The notes under the pieces: model-generated
The model's database searches: none
The model's input: the letters and a program-made list of their open reading frames with translations, nothing else
What the model was told of the DNA's origin: nothing
From: Actinomycetes bacterium
GTDB lineage: Bacteria; Actinomycetota; Acidimicrobiia; Acidimicrobiales; Acidimicrobiaceae
Direction of reading: 5' to 3'
Assembly: GCA_021823385.1 (NCBI GenBank)
Contig: JAKAOC010000124.1
Location: 1 to 6,827 of the forward strand
Length of the DNA: 6,827 nucleotides
Shown: piece by piece, positions 1-5,586 of the stretch
How the letters are laid out: the number at the start of each line of letters is the position of its first letter
Numbering within the stretch: position 1 is the first letter of the stretch
Position numbers and translations under genes: made by a program

Positions 1-11
1 CGAAGGTGGCT

Positions 12-863
12 TCAGCGGTAGTCGAAGAAGCCCCTCTTGGTCTTGCGCCCCAGGTAGCCCGCTGCAACCATTCGTTTCAAGAGCGGTGCCGGCGCGAAGT
101 TGGGGTCGCCGAACTCCTCGTACAAGGCCTCGAGGATGGCCAGCGAGGTGTCGAGGCCGACCAGGTCGAGGAGCGCGAAGGGGCCCATCGGAAAGCCACA
201 CCCGCCCCTCATGGCGACGTCGATCTCCTCCATCGATCCCATGCCCCTCTCGAAGAGCTTGATGGAGTTGTTGAGATACGGGAACAGCAGCGCGTTGACG
301 ATGAACCCGGCCTGATCCTTGACCGTCACCACGTCCTTGTGGCAGCTCTTGGCAAAGGCCACCGCCGCGTCGACGACCTTCTCGTCCGCAGTGATGGGAC
401 GCACGACCTCCACGAGCTTCATGACGGTGGCGGGATTGAAGAAATGGATCCCGCAAACACGATCGGGTCTGCGGGCGGCGGCGGCTATCTCCACCACCGG
501 CAGCGTCGAGGTGTTGGTGGCGATAATCGCGCCGTCTTCAACGAGTTCGGAAACCTCCGAGACCAGGTGCTTCTTGACAGCGAGGTCCTCGACTACCGAC
601 TCGATGACTAGCTGGCAATGCGAGAGGGAACGGATGTCGGTGGTCACCTTTATGCGTGAGAGGATCGCGCGGCCCTGGTCCTCGCTGATTCGGCCCTTCT
701 CGATCTTGCGCAAAAGCGACTTCTCCACGTTGACGCGCATCTGGTCTGCGGTCTCCTGCTTACGAGAGCGCAAGGTGACTTCGAAGCCGGCTTCGGCGGC
801 ACATTCGGCGATCCCGGAACCCATGATGCCGGAACCGAGAACTCCAACGTGGCGAATCTCCAT
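12..863 (-). CDS. 3-hydroxybutyryl-CoA dehydrogenase (3-hydroxyacyl-CoA dehydrogenase family)
   Basis: This 283-residue protein has the usual length for a single-function bacterial 3-hydroxybutyryl-CoA dehydrogenase, which interconverts acetoacetyl-CoA and (S)-3-hydroxybutyryl-CoA in the cytoplasm. The N-terminal Rossmann domain carries GSGIMG (residues 10-15). Family catalytic residues are in place: S119 in NTSTL, H140 in GIHFFNPA, E152 in KLVEVV and N190 in GFIVNAL. The C-terminal helical domain (from about 185) has the typical GPFALLDLVGLD and the closing GRKTKRGFFDY motif, so the protein is complete and ends in TGA. At the end of beta-strand 2 the usual acidic residue is replaced by LRSRK (31-35), which hints at NADP(H) use. 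The role could be beta-oxidation, butyrate-type metabolism or polyhydroxybutyrate turnover; no neighbour decides between them. The ATG is preceded by a TANNNT box at leaderless spacing. FadB2- or Hbd-type naming is possible, so no symbol is given. Confidence 0.95.
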   Translation of the reverse strand: MEIRHVGVLGSGIMGSGIAECAAEAGFEVTLRSRKQETADQMRVNVEKSLLRKIEKGRISEDQGRAILSRIKVTTDIRSLSHCQLVIESVVEDLAVKKHLVSEVSELVEDGAIIATNTSTLPVVEIAAAARRPDRVCGIHFFNPATVMKLVEVVRPITADEKVVDAAVAFAKSCHKDVVTVKDQAGFIVNALLFPYLNNSIKLFERGMGSMEEIDVAMRGGCGFPMGPFALLDLVGLDTSLAILEALYEEFGDPNFAPAPLLKRMVAAGYLGRKTKRGFFDYR

Positions 864-869
864 TTTCCT

Positions 870-875
870 AATGTA
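870..875 (-). promoter_or_regulatory. Candidate -10 box TACATT for leaderless transcription of the 3-hydroxybutyryl-CoA dehydrogenase gene
   Basis: On the minus strand TACATT is followed by exactly six bases (AGGAAA) and then the ATG ending at 861. That places the expected transcription start on the A of the ATG. The AGGAAA is purine-rich but lies too close to the start to be a standard Shine-Dalgarno. No clear -35 box is visible. The call rests on the same spacing recurring at three other genes in the window. Confidence 0.5.
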
Positions 876-957
876 CCTCGAATCGGCGTTCGGGTCGGCG
901 CCGTGGCCAAGCTGCCCGTCGTGCTCGCCAGGGCTGTACGTATGCCGTCTGCCTGCC

Positions 958-963
958 TAAATT
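958..963 (+). promoter_or_regulatory. Possible -10 box (TAAATT) upstream of the S51 peptidase gene
   Basis: TAAATT is the most AT-rich TANNNT hexamer in the 166-bp gap between the divergent dehydrogenase and peptidase genes (864-1029). If used, it would give an RNA with a leader of about 60 bases, consistent with the good ribosome binding site before the peptidase start. No convincing -35 hexamer is seen, so this is weak. Confidence 0.2.
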
Positions 964-1017
964 GTTTGTGTGCGAGCCTTGACCGCGCCAACGGCGGCGA
1001 AGGGCCGGCTTTGATCT

Positions 1018-1024
1018 GGAGGGG
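1018..1024 (+). promoter_or_regulatory. Ribosome binding site of the S51 peptidase gene
   Basis: GGAGGGG lies with its GGAGG core 7 bases before the ATG at 1030. An in-frame TGA sits directly before that ATG (1027-1029), so the reading frame cannot extend upstream. Together these fix the start codon. Confidence 0.8.
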
Positions 1025-1029
1025 CGTGA

Positions 1030-1719
1030 ATGCGGGATGGACATGGGGCGCTTGCCCTGGTCGGCGGCGCGGAGTGGCGCGAGGGATGCAGCTTTGACAA
1101 GGTGCTGATCGAGCGAAGCGGTGCCGAGGAGGTTCTGGTCCTGCCCACAGCTGCGGCCTACGAATTCCCTGAGCGATCGGTGGCCTTCGCAACCGACTAC
1201 TTCGCCACCTTGGGCGTGCGGGTGCGTCCGCTCATGGTGCTCAGCCATCGCGACGCGCTGGACGAGCGCAACGCGGCGGTGGTGGAGAAGGCAAGGTTCA
1301 TCTATCTCGGCGGAGGGTCTCCGCTGCACCTCAGAAGTGTGCTCAAGGACACCCCGACCTGGGATTCATTGGTGCGAGCCTTCGACTCCGGCGCAACGGT
1401 GGCGGGCTCTTCGGCCGGGGGGATGGTGTTAACCGATCCCATGGTCGATCCGCGCGGGGGTGCCTATACCCTGGGGCTCGGCCTGGTCCGCAACCTGGCC
1501 TTCGTGCCCCATTACTCATCCTGGTCTAACGACAGGCTGAAGCGAACCCTGATGCTCGCGGGGCCGAATATGAGCACGGTGGGCGTCGACGAAAGGACCG
1601 CTCTGATCCACTGGCCCGACGGCAGCTGGGAGGCCATGGGAGCGGGGAAGGTCGAGGTCTTCCACATGGGCAAGGCGGTTGAACTCTCGAGCCTCCAGGA
1701 GCTGGCGGCGTTCGCCTGA
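1030..1719 (+). CDS. Peptidase S51 family protein (peptidase E / cyanophycinase-like serine hydrolase)
   Basis: This 229-residue protein has a class I glutamine-amidotransferase-like fold of the S51 family, whose members include dipeptidase E (cleaves Asp-Xaa dipeptides) and cyanophycinase. The signature is visible: an N-terminal ALVGGAEW strand-turn (8-15), VLPTAAA (37-43), the YLGGGSPLHL loop (92-101) and the nucleophile elbow AGSSAGGM (125-132) with S128 as likely nucleophile. H161 in FVPHYS is the probable catalytic His, and D137 or D140 a candidate acid. The late VGVDERTAL motif (184-192) is typical of this family. There is no signal peptide or membrane segment, so it should be cytoplasmic. 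It is close to peptidase E in size and shorter than most cyanophycinases, and no cyanophycin synthetase gene is in the window, so the substrate is unknown. It stands alone, divergent from the dehydrogenase and convergent with the cyclophilin gene. Confidence 0.85.
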   Translation: MRDGHGALALVGGAEWREGCSFDKVLIERSGAEEVLVLPTAAAYEFPERSVAFATDYFATLGVRVRPLMVLSHRDALDERNAAVVEKARFIYLGGGSPLHLRSVLKDTPTWDSLVRAFDSGATVAGSSAGGMVLTDPMVDPRGGAYTLGLGLVRNLAFVPHYSSWSNDRLKRTLMLAGPNMSTVGVDERTALIHWPDGSWEAMGAGKVEVFHMGKAVELSSLQELAAFA

Positions 1720-1740
1720 GGGCCAAGGGGGTTGTCGACC

Positions 1741-1780
1741 CCGGCCAAGTGGTCCCCGTTCACAAGGAGAACTTGGCCGG
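1741..1780. terminator. Inverted repeat between convergent genes, possible bidirectional terminator
   Basis: CCGGCCAAGT (1741-1750) and ACTTGGCCGG (1771-1780) are perfect 10-base reverse complements around a 20-base loop. They lie in the 72-bp gap between the ends of the S51 peptidase and cyclophilin genes. A smaller alternative stem, GGGGT/ACCCC (1728-1732 with 1738-1742), overlaps its left arm. There is no T-run on either strand, so this is not a textbook intrinsic terminator. Position and symmetry make transcription termination from both sides the likeliest role. Confidence 0.5.
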
Positions 1781-1791
1781 AGCCGAGTGCC

Positions 1792-2340
1792 TTATTCGGC
1801 TTCGGTGATTTCCACCTTTTCGATGGTTACGGTCTCAGCGGGACGTCCCCCAGAGCTGCCGACCGCGTCCATTGCCATGACTGCGTCCATGCCGGAGACG
1901 ACTTGCCCGAAGAGCGAGTAGAGCGGGGGGAGGCCCACACCCGAGGCGCCGGTGATGATGAAGAACTGGCTTCCGTTGGTGTTCGGCCCCGCGTTGGCCA
2001 TGGCGAGCGAGCCGAGCTGGTACTGGCCGGCCTTGGGCAGCTCGTCCTCGAAGCGGTAGCCCGGCCCACCTGCGCCCGTGCCGGTCGGGTCGCCACCCTG
2101 GACGACGAAGCCGGGGATGATGCGGTGGAACACCACACCCTCGTAATAGTGGTAGCGGGCCAGAAAGACGAAGTTGTTGACCGTCTTGGGGGCACGAACT
2201 GCGTCAAGGGCTACGACGAACTCCCCCTTGGAGGTGGTGAAGCGGGCGCTATAGCGCTTCTCGGGGTCGATGCAAATCTGGGGCGCCGAGGTGAATTGTT
2301 GGATCTTGGGGCCGGATCCATCCGGATTTGGGCAGTCCAT
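1792..2340 (-). CDS. Cyclophilin-type peptidyl-prolyl cis-trans isomerase without membrane anchor
   Basis: This 182-residue cyclophilin catalyses cis-trans isomerisation of peptide bonds before proline. Core residues are present: FHRIIPGFVVQGGD (71-84) with catalytic R73, F78 and Q81, then NTNGSQFFI (120-128) and SLFGQV (142-147). The position of human Trp121 is not Trp, as in many bacterial cyclophilins. No signal peptide or membrane segment is seen, so it is presumably cytoplasmic. The ATG start at 2340 is chosen because AAGGA lies 9 bases upstream and the protein then begins MDCPNPDG, matching the conserved head of the neighbouring paralogue after its linker. In-frame GTG codons at 2382 and 2376, with AAGGTGGA just upstream of them, would add 14 or 12 residues and remain possible. 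C3 and C23 match a Cys pair in the anchored paralogue. About half of aligned residues are identical to that paralogue by eye. Confidence 0.93.
   Translation of the reverse strand: MDCPNPDGSGPKIQQFTSAPQICIDPEKRYSARFTTSKGEFVVALDAVRAPKTVNNFVFLARYHYYEGVVFHRIIPGFVVQGGDPTGTGAGGPGYRFEDELPKAGQYQLGSLAMANAGPNTNGSQFFIITGASGVGLPPLYSLFGQVVSGMDAVMAMDAVGSSGGRPAETVTIEKVEITEAE
2078..2130. repeat. 53-bp segment nearly identical to 2729-2781 in the paralogous cyclophilin gene
   Basis: Positions 2078-2130 and 2729-2781 differ at two bases only. The segment encodes the catalytic FHR(I/V)IPGFVVQGGDPTGT core. One difference is synonymous (GAC/GAT for Asp) and the other changes Ile to Val. Flanking parts of the two genes are clearly more diverged, although GAAGTTGTT(G/C)ACCGTCTTGGG also recurs with one mismatch. 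Confidence 0.85.
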
Positions 2341-2346
2341 GCTGTT

Positions 2347-2355
2347 CTTTCCTTT
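2347..2355 (-). promoter_or_regulatory. Ribosome binding site supporting the start of the unanchored cyclophilin at 2340
   Basis: On the minus strand AAAGGAAAG precedes the ATG at 2340, with AAGGA 9 bases away. It competes with AAGGTGGA (2383-2390), which touches the GTG at 2382 and lies 6 bases before the GTG at 2376. The ATG site has the better start codon and normal spacing. Confidence 0.55.
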
Positions 2356-2398
2356 GTTTCTGCCAAAGCCGAGCACTGGCACTCCACCTTGCTACTCT

Positions 2399-2426
2399 AA
2401 GCCGCTCGGCTCGGGGCGAGCGGCTT
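2399..2426. terminator. Perfect 10-bp hairpin between the two cyclophilin genes
   Basis: AAGCCGCTCG (2399-2408) pairs perfectly with CGAGCGGCTT (2417-2426) around an 8-base loop. It begins 16 bases past the stop of the anchored cyclophilin gene and lies upstream of the second one. On the minus strand the stem ends in CTT and then AGAGT, so the T-tract is very short. It is probably a terminator or attenuator that lowers read-through from the upstream cyclophilin into the downstream one. An RNA-processing or mRNA 3'-end stabilising role is also possible. Confidence 0.55.
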
Positions 2427-2442
2427 TGCCTGCTGGTCTGTC

Positions 2443-3222
2443 CTAGGAGCCTTGGATGGTCACGGATATCATCTTGTGCACCTTGGTCGGGGTCCCGGAA
2501 GCCGACCCGTCCGCGGCGATCGCTTGCACGACGTTCATGCCCGAGGTGACTTGGCCGAAGATGGAGTAGCTCGGCGGCAACTGCGTGCCTGACTTCCCGA
2601 CCACGATGAAGAACTGGCTGCCCCCGGTGTGGGGCGCCCCGGTGTTTGCCATGGCCACGGTGCCGATCTTGTAGGCGCCCGCCTTGGGAAGCTCGTCGGG
2701 AATGGTGTATCCCGGGCCGCCGGTTCCGGTGCCGGTCGGATCGCCACCCTGGACGACGAAGCCGGGGATGACGCGGTGGAAGATGATCCCGTTGAAGAAC
2801 TGATAGCGCGCGAGGTAGATGAAGTTGTTCACCGTCTTGGGCGCCAGGTTCGGCTCCAGGGTGACTACGAAAGTTCCAACGTCGGTCTTGACCGTGGCGG
2901 TGTAATGGCCGCTCGGGTTGATGCACATCGGCGGTGCCGCCGGGAACTTCGTGACTCGAGTGCTGGCGCCTGAGGCAGGAGGACAGGGGAGAGCGGCTGT
3001 CGATTTGGCAGTCGTCGACTTGGTGGCCGTCGTCGTTGTAGTCTTCGAACTCGAGCTTTTGGTGGGTCGCGAGGCGTAATAGATGCCGGCCACTGCCAGG
3101 ACGGCGACAACGGCGATGATAATGCCCAGGCGGAACCTGCGCTTGCGCTTCTTCGCGGCTTGCTCGGCGGCACGCTTCACAGCCTGGTTCGCCCTGATCC
3201 TCTGTCTCTTTGCGCTTGGCAC
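2443..3222 (-). CDS. Membrane-anchored cyclophilin-type peptidyl-prolyl cis-trans isomerase
   Basis: With a GTG start at 3222 this is a 259-residue protein. Residues 2-31 are rich in Lys and Arg, residues 32-50 (LGIIIAVVAVLAVAGIYYA) form one transmembrane segment, and residues 52-78 are a Ser/Thr/Lys/Ala linker. The cyclophilin domain follows, with R150, F155 and Q158 in the FHRVIPGFVVQGGD motif, F205 in GGSQFFI, and IFGQV. The basic N-terminus should stay inside, placing the isomerase outside the membrane, where it would help fold exported proteins. C80 and C100 sit in the conserved head and could form a disulfide there. The reading frame is open up to 3414, but that extension would run into lysC and reads as GC-rich noise; the PSAKRQR start matches the usual beginning of actinobacterial cyclophilins. 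No good Shine-Dalgarno is seen before the GTG. The gene is divergent from lysC. Confidence 0.93.
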   Translation of the reverse strand: MPSAKRQRIRANQAVKRAAEQAAKKRKRRFRLGIIIAVVAVLAVAGIYYASRPTKSSSSKTTTTTATKSTTAKSTAALPCPPASGASTRVTKFPAAPPMCINPSGHYTATVKTDVGTFVVTLEPNLAPKTVNNFIYLARYQFFNGIIFHRVIPGFVVQGGDPTGTGTGGPGYTIPDELPKAGAYKIGTVAMANTGAPHTGGSQFFIVVGKSGTQLPPSYSIFGQVTSGMNVVQAIAADGSASGTPTKVHKMISVTIQGS

Positions 3223-3230
3223 GGATAAAG

Positions 3231-3236
3231 AAGCTA
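3231..3236 (-). promoter_or_regulatory. Candidate -10 box TAGCTT of the anchored cyclophilin gene
   Basis: On the minus strand TAGCTT is followed by eight bases and then the GTG start at 3222. Initiation 6-7 bases downstream would give a leader of only one or two bases. No -35 box is visible. The closest Shine-Dalgarno-like sequence (GGGAGG, about 20 bases upstream of the GTG) is too far away to be used. Confidence 0.35.
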
Positions 3237-3249
3237 GTCGCCTCCCTGG

Positions 3250-3276
3250 GGCCCCGGCCGCCAGGTGCGCCGGGCC
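3250..3276. promoter_or_regulatory. GC-rich inverted repeat in the lysC/cyclophilin divergent region, possible operator
   Basis: GGCCCCGGC (3250-3258) and GCCGGGCC (3269-3276) are reverse complements apart from one bulged C, around a 10-base centre. If lysC is transcribed from its start codon the repeat lies at about -60 to -34, where a regulator could contact both divergent promoters. The whole 3246-3290 stretch is G/C-rich with several alternative pairings (for example GGCCCC with GGGGCC at 3283-3288), so chance symmetry is a real possibility. Confidence 0.25.
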
Positions 3277-3297
3277 AGGCCAGGGGCCACCGACCGG

Positions 3298-3303
3298 TAG
3301 TTT
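3298..3303 (+). promoter_or_regulatory. Candidate -10 box TAGTTT for leaderless lysC mRNA
   Basis: TAGTTT is followed by six bases (GTAGAT) and then the GTG start codon at 3310, so transcription would begin on the start codon. No Shine-Dalgarno is present before this GTG and no -35 box is recognisable. A leaderless lysC message leaves no room for a lysine riboswitch. Confidence 0.5.
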
Positions 3304-3309
3304 GTAGAT

Positions 3310-4518
3310 GTGGCATTGATTGTTCAGAAGTTCGGCGGAACCTCGGTGGGTGACGTCGACCGCATCAAGGCGGTGGCCGATCACATAGCGCGAACTGTGC
3401 GCGCCGGCAACCAAGTGATCGTGGTGGTCTCCGCCATGGGGAAGACCACGGACGACCTGGTCCGCCTTTCCAAGGAAGTCTCCGAGGTCCGCCCCGGCCG
3501 CGAGCTCGACATGCTGCTCACATCGGGTGAGCGCATATCGATGGCCCTACTGTGCATGGCGCTTGCTGATCTAAACGTTCCCGCCCTCTCCTTCACCGGC
3601 TCGCAGGCCGGGATCATTACCGACACGGTCCACACCAAGGCCAAGATCGTCGAGATGCGGCCCAACCGCCTGCTCGAAGCGTTGGCCGAGGGCAAAGTCC
3701 CCGTAGTCGCCGGTTTCCAGGGGGTCTCTCTGGAAAAGGACGTGACCACCCTGGGCCGCGGGGGGTCCGATACAACCGCTGTGGCTCTCGCCTCGGCGCT
3801 TGGCGCCGACTACTGCGAGATATACACCGACGTGTCCGGCGTCTTTACGGCGGATCCGCGCGTGGTTCCCAACGCGCACAAGATCTCCAAGATCTCCTTC
3901 GAGGAGATGCTCGAGCTGGCTGCTTCTGGAGGCCGCGTGCTCGCGCTCCGGTCGGTGGAGTTCGCACGCAATTTCGCAGTTCCCGTCCATGTGCGCTCCA
4001 GCTTCACATGGGAGCCGGGGACCTGGGTCCAGGAGGAGGATGAGACCATGGAACAGGCAGTCGTCTCCGCAATCAGCCATGACACGACCGAGGTCAAGGT
4101 GACGATCACGGGTGTGCCCGATCGGCCGGGGGTCGCCGCGAGAGTCTTCCGTGAGGTGGCCAACCACGGGATCAACGTCGACATGATCGTTCAGAACACC
4201 TCGACCCGTGGGTTGACCGACATATCCTTCACCGTCCCCAAAGACGACATGAAGGCGGCTTTGGAGGTCATGAAGGCGGTAGGGCCCGAGATCGGCGCCC
4301 AGGATGCCTATGCCGATTCGGACATCGGCCGTGTTTCGCTGATTGGCGCGGGCATGAAGAGCCATCCGGGAGTCACCGCGACGATGTTCGAGACACTGGC
4401 CAAGGAGGGGATCAACATCGAGATGATCTCCACCTCGGCAATCCGCATTTCCTGCGTGGTGCGGCAGGAGGACGTCGAGAAGGCTGTCAAGGCCCTGCAC
4501 GGGGCCTTCGAGCTCTAA
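3310..4518 (+). CDS. lysC: Aspartate kinase (aspartokinase), lysine/threonine-regulated type
   Basis: This 402-residue enzyme phosphorylates L-aspartate to 4-aspartyl phosphate, the first step toward lysine/diaminopimelate, threonine and methionine. The kinase domain spans about 1-245, with KFGGTSVGD (7-15), TSGERIS (71-77), the GRGGSDTTA nucleotide/aspartate motif (149-157) and [12 protein letters not shown] (173-184). Two ACT domains follow (about 262-335 and 342-402), including [37 protein letters not shown] and ISTSAIRIS. The size and layout match the Corynebacterium/Bacillus class made of alpha and beta chains and inhibited by lysine, usually together with threonine. The GTG start at 3310 gives the normal [10 protein letters not shown] opening. 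An internal start at 4048 is predicted to yield the beta chain. asd follows 42 bp downstream on the same strand. The effector loop reads STSAIRIS where many relatives I recall have STSEIRIS. Confidence 0.97.
   Translation: MALIVQKFGGTSVGDVDRIKAVADHIARTVRAGNQVIVVVSAMGKTTDDLVRLSKEVSEVRPGRELDMLLTSGERISMALLCMALADLNVPALSFTGSQAGIITDTVHTKAKIVEMRPNRLLEALAEGKVPVVAGFQGVSLEKDVTTLGRGGSDTTAVALASALGADYCEIYTDVSGVFTADPRVVPNAHKISKISFEEMLELAASGGRVLALRSVEFARNFAVPVHVRSSFTWEPGTWVQEEDETMEQAVVSAISHDTTEVKVTITGVPDRPGVAARVFREVANHGINVDMIVQNTSTRGLTDISFTVPKDDMKAALEVMKAVGPEIGAQDAYADSDIGRVSLIGAGMKSHPGVTATMFETLAKEGINIEMISTSAIRISCVVRQEDVEKAVKALHGAFEL
4031..4050 (+). promoter_or_regulatory. Internal ribosome binding site and ATG for the aspartokinase beta subunit
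   Basis: AGGAGGAGGA (4031-4040) is followed by seven bases and an in-frame ATG at 4048, codon 247 of lysC. Translation from there would give a 156-residue protein containing only the two ACT domains. Bacillus subtilis aspartokinase II and Corynebacterium glutamicum LysC are known to make such a beta chain from an in-frame internal start at nearly the same place. The signal is far stronger than anything before the lysC GTG itself. It also encodes an acidic linker (QEEDE), so part of the purine run could be coding constraint. Confidence 0.75.
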
Positions 4519-4548
4519 GCGGTTTTCAACTCCGGATCGGCCGACGTC

Positions 4549-4554
4549 TAGGCT
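4549..4554 (+). promoter_or_regulatory. Candidate -10 box TAGGCT for leaderless asd mRNA
   Basis: TAGGCT is followed by exactly six bases (GGCATC) and the asd ATG at 4561. The 42-bp gap after lysC contains no Shine-Dalgarno, which is unexpected for a gene served only by a lysC-asd transcript. A T-rich TTTTCAAC at 4523-4530 lies at about -35 distance but matches TTGACA poorly. asd may have its own promoter in addition to read-through from lysC. Confidence 0.45.
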
Positions 4555-4560
4555 GGCATC

Positions 4561-5586
4561 ATGAACATCGCTGTCTTCGGGGCGACTGGCCAGGTAGGCG
4601 TAGTCATGCGCAACCTTCTGGTCGAACGCAATTTCGCCTTCGACCAGGTCCGCTTTTTTGCGTCGCCACGCTCCGCCGGCACCAAGCTCACCTTCGCCGG
4701 GCGCGACATAGAGGTCGAGAACTCCTACGAGGCTTCCTTCGACGGCATCGACATAGCCCTCTTCTCCAATGGCGCGACCGCCTCGCGTGAGCTGGCCCCC
4801 AAAGTGGCCGCCGCCGGCGCCATCGTGGTGGACAACTCGTCCGCCTGGCGCATGAACCCTGAGGTTCCGCTTGTGGTGCCCGAGGTGAATGCCGAGGAAC
4901 TGGACGAGATTCCCCTTGGGATCGTGGCGAACCCCAACTGCACCACCATGGTCTGCATGAGCCCGCTGGCGGTGTTGCGCGACCGCTACGGACTGCTGCG
5001 GGTGGTCGCTTCGACTTACCAGGCCGTCTCCGGGGCTGGGATCAAGGGTGTGCAAGAGCTGCAGGGCCAGCTGTCCAGGGGCGGCGATCGCCTTTCGGAG
5101 CTGACCTTCGACGGTGAGGCAGTGGACCTCGGCCGACCGGAGGCCTTTGTCTCTCCGATCGCGGCCAACGTCATACCGCTGGCGGGCTCCCTGGTGGACG
5201 ACGAGACCAACGAGGAGCACAAGTTCCGAGACGAGACCCGCAAGATCCTTGGACTCCCCGGGCTCAGGGTTGCAGCCACGTGCGTCCGGGTGCCGGTCTT
5301 CACCGGCCATTCGGTGAGCCTTAACGTTGAGCTCGAGTCGTCATTCGATATCGCCGAGCTGCGCCAGGTGCTCGCAGCCGCACCCGCCGTGGTCATGGCG
5401 GACGTCCCGACCCCGCTGCTTGCCGCCGGCAAGGACCCGAGCTACGTGGGCCGCGTGCGGCGGGACGACTCCGTGGGCAACGGCGTCGCACTCTTTGTCG
5501 CCGGGGACAACCTGCGCAAGGGGGCCGCGTTAAACACGATCCAGATAGCGGAGGCCCTCGTCGAAAGAGGGGTCGTCAGGGCCTAG
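4561..5586 (+). CDS. asd: Aspartate-semialdehyde dehydrogenase
   Basis: This 341-residue cytoplasmic enzyme reduces 4-aspartyl phosphate with NADPH to L-aspartate 4-semialdehyde, the step directly after aspartokinase. The N-terminal nucleotide-binding motif is VFGATGQVG (5-13). The active-site cysteine is C127 in ANPNCTT, with Q154 in TYQAVSGAG, substrate-binding K221 and R243, and H250 in RVPVFTGHS; all are family residues. Other markers are DNSSAWRM (91-98) and the C-terminal DNLRKGAALN (316-325). Length and motif order are those of the bacterial Asd class found in actinobacteria and Gram-negatives. The ATG at 4561 gives the expected MNIAVFGATG start; no Shine-Dalgarno precedes it. Its TAG stop overlaps the stop codon of the convergent aminotransferase gene. 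Confidence 0.97.
   Translation: MNIAVFGATGQVGVVMRNLLVERNFAFDQVRFFASPRSAGTKLTFAGRDIEVENSYEASFDGIDIALFSNGATASRELAPKVAAAGAIVVDNSSAWRMNPEVPLVVPEVNAEELDEIPLGIVANPNCTTMVCMSPLAVLRDRYGLLRVVASTYQAVSGAGIKGVQELQGQLSRGGDRLSELTFDGEAVDLGRPEAFVSPIAANVIPLAGSLVDDETNEEHKFRDETRKILGLPGLRVAATCVRVPVFTGHSVSLNVELESSFDIAELRQVLAAAPAVVMADVPTPLLAAGKDPSYVGRVRRDDSVGNGVALFVAGDNLRKGAALNTIQIAEALVERGVVRA

Noticed and set aside
6..611. 201-residue plus-strand frame opposite the dehydrogenase
   Set aside because: It is antisense to a complete dehydrogenase with all catalytic residues, and no family is recognised in it.
2982..2985. Cys80 of the anchored cyclophilin as a lipoprotein attachment site
   Set aside because: It lies about 30 residues after the membrane segment, beyond a linker, and the preceding residues (TAALP) are not at a signal-peptide cleavage position.
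3223..3309. Lysine riboswitch or other structured leader upstream of lysC
   Set aside because: The gap to the divergent gene is only 87 bp, far too short for a lysine riboswitch plus promoter, and the best -10 box puts the RNA start on the start codon.
2249..3316. 355-residue minus-strand frame overlapping both cyclophilins
   Set aside because: It is another frame of the same strand as the cyclophilins; the product is Arg/Pro/His-rich noise, whereas the overlapping frames have intact catalytic motifs.
3223..3414. N-terminal extension of the anchored cyclophilin to a start at 3414
   Set aside because: It would overlap the first 35 codons of lysC and the divergent promoter region, and it adds non-homologous sequence before a normal basic N-terminus and membrane anchor.
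3571..5310. Very long open frame (579 residues) on the minus strand across lysC and asd
   Set aside because: It lies fully antisense to two unmistakable enzymes, and its His/Gly/Arg/Asp-rich product has no recognisable domain. Long antisense frames are expected opposite GC-rich coding DNA.
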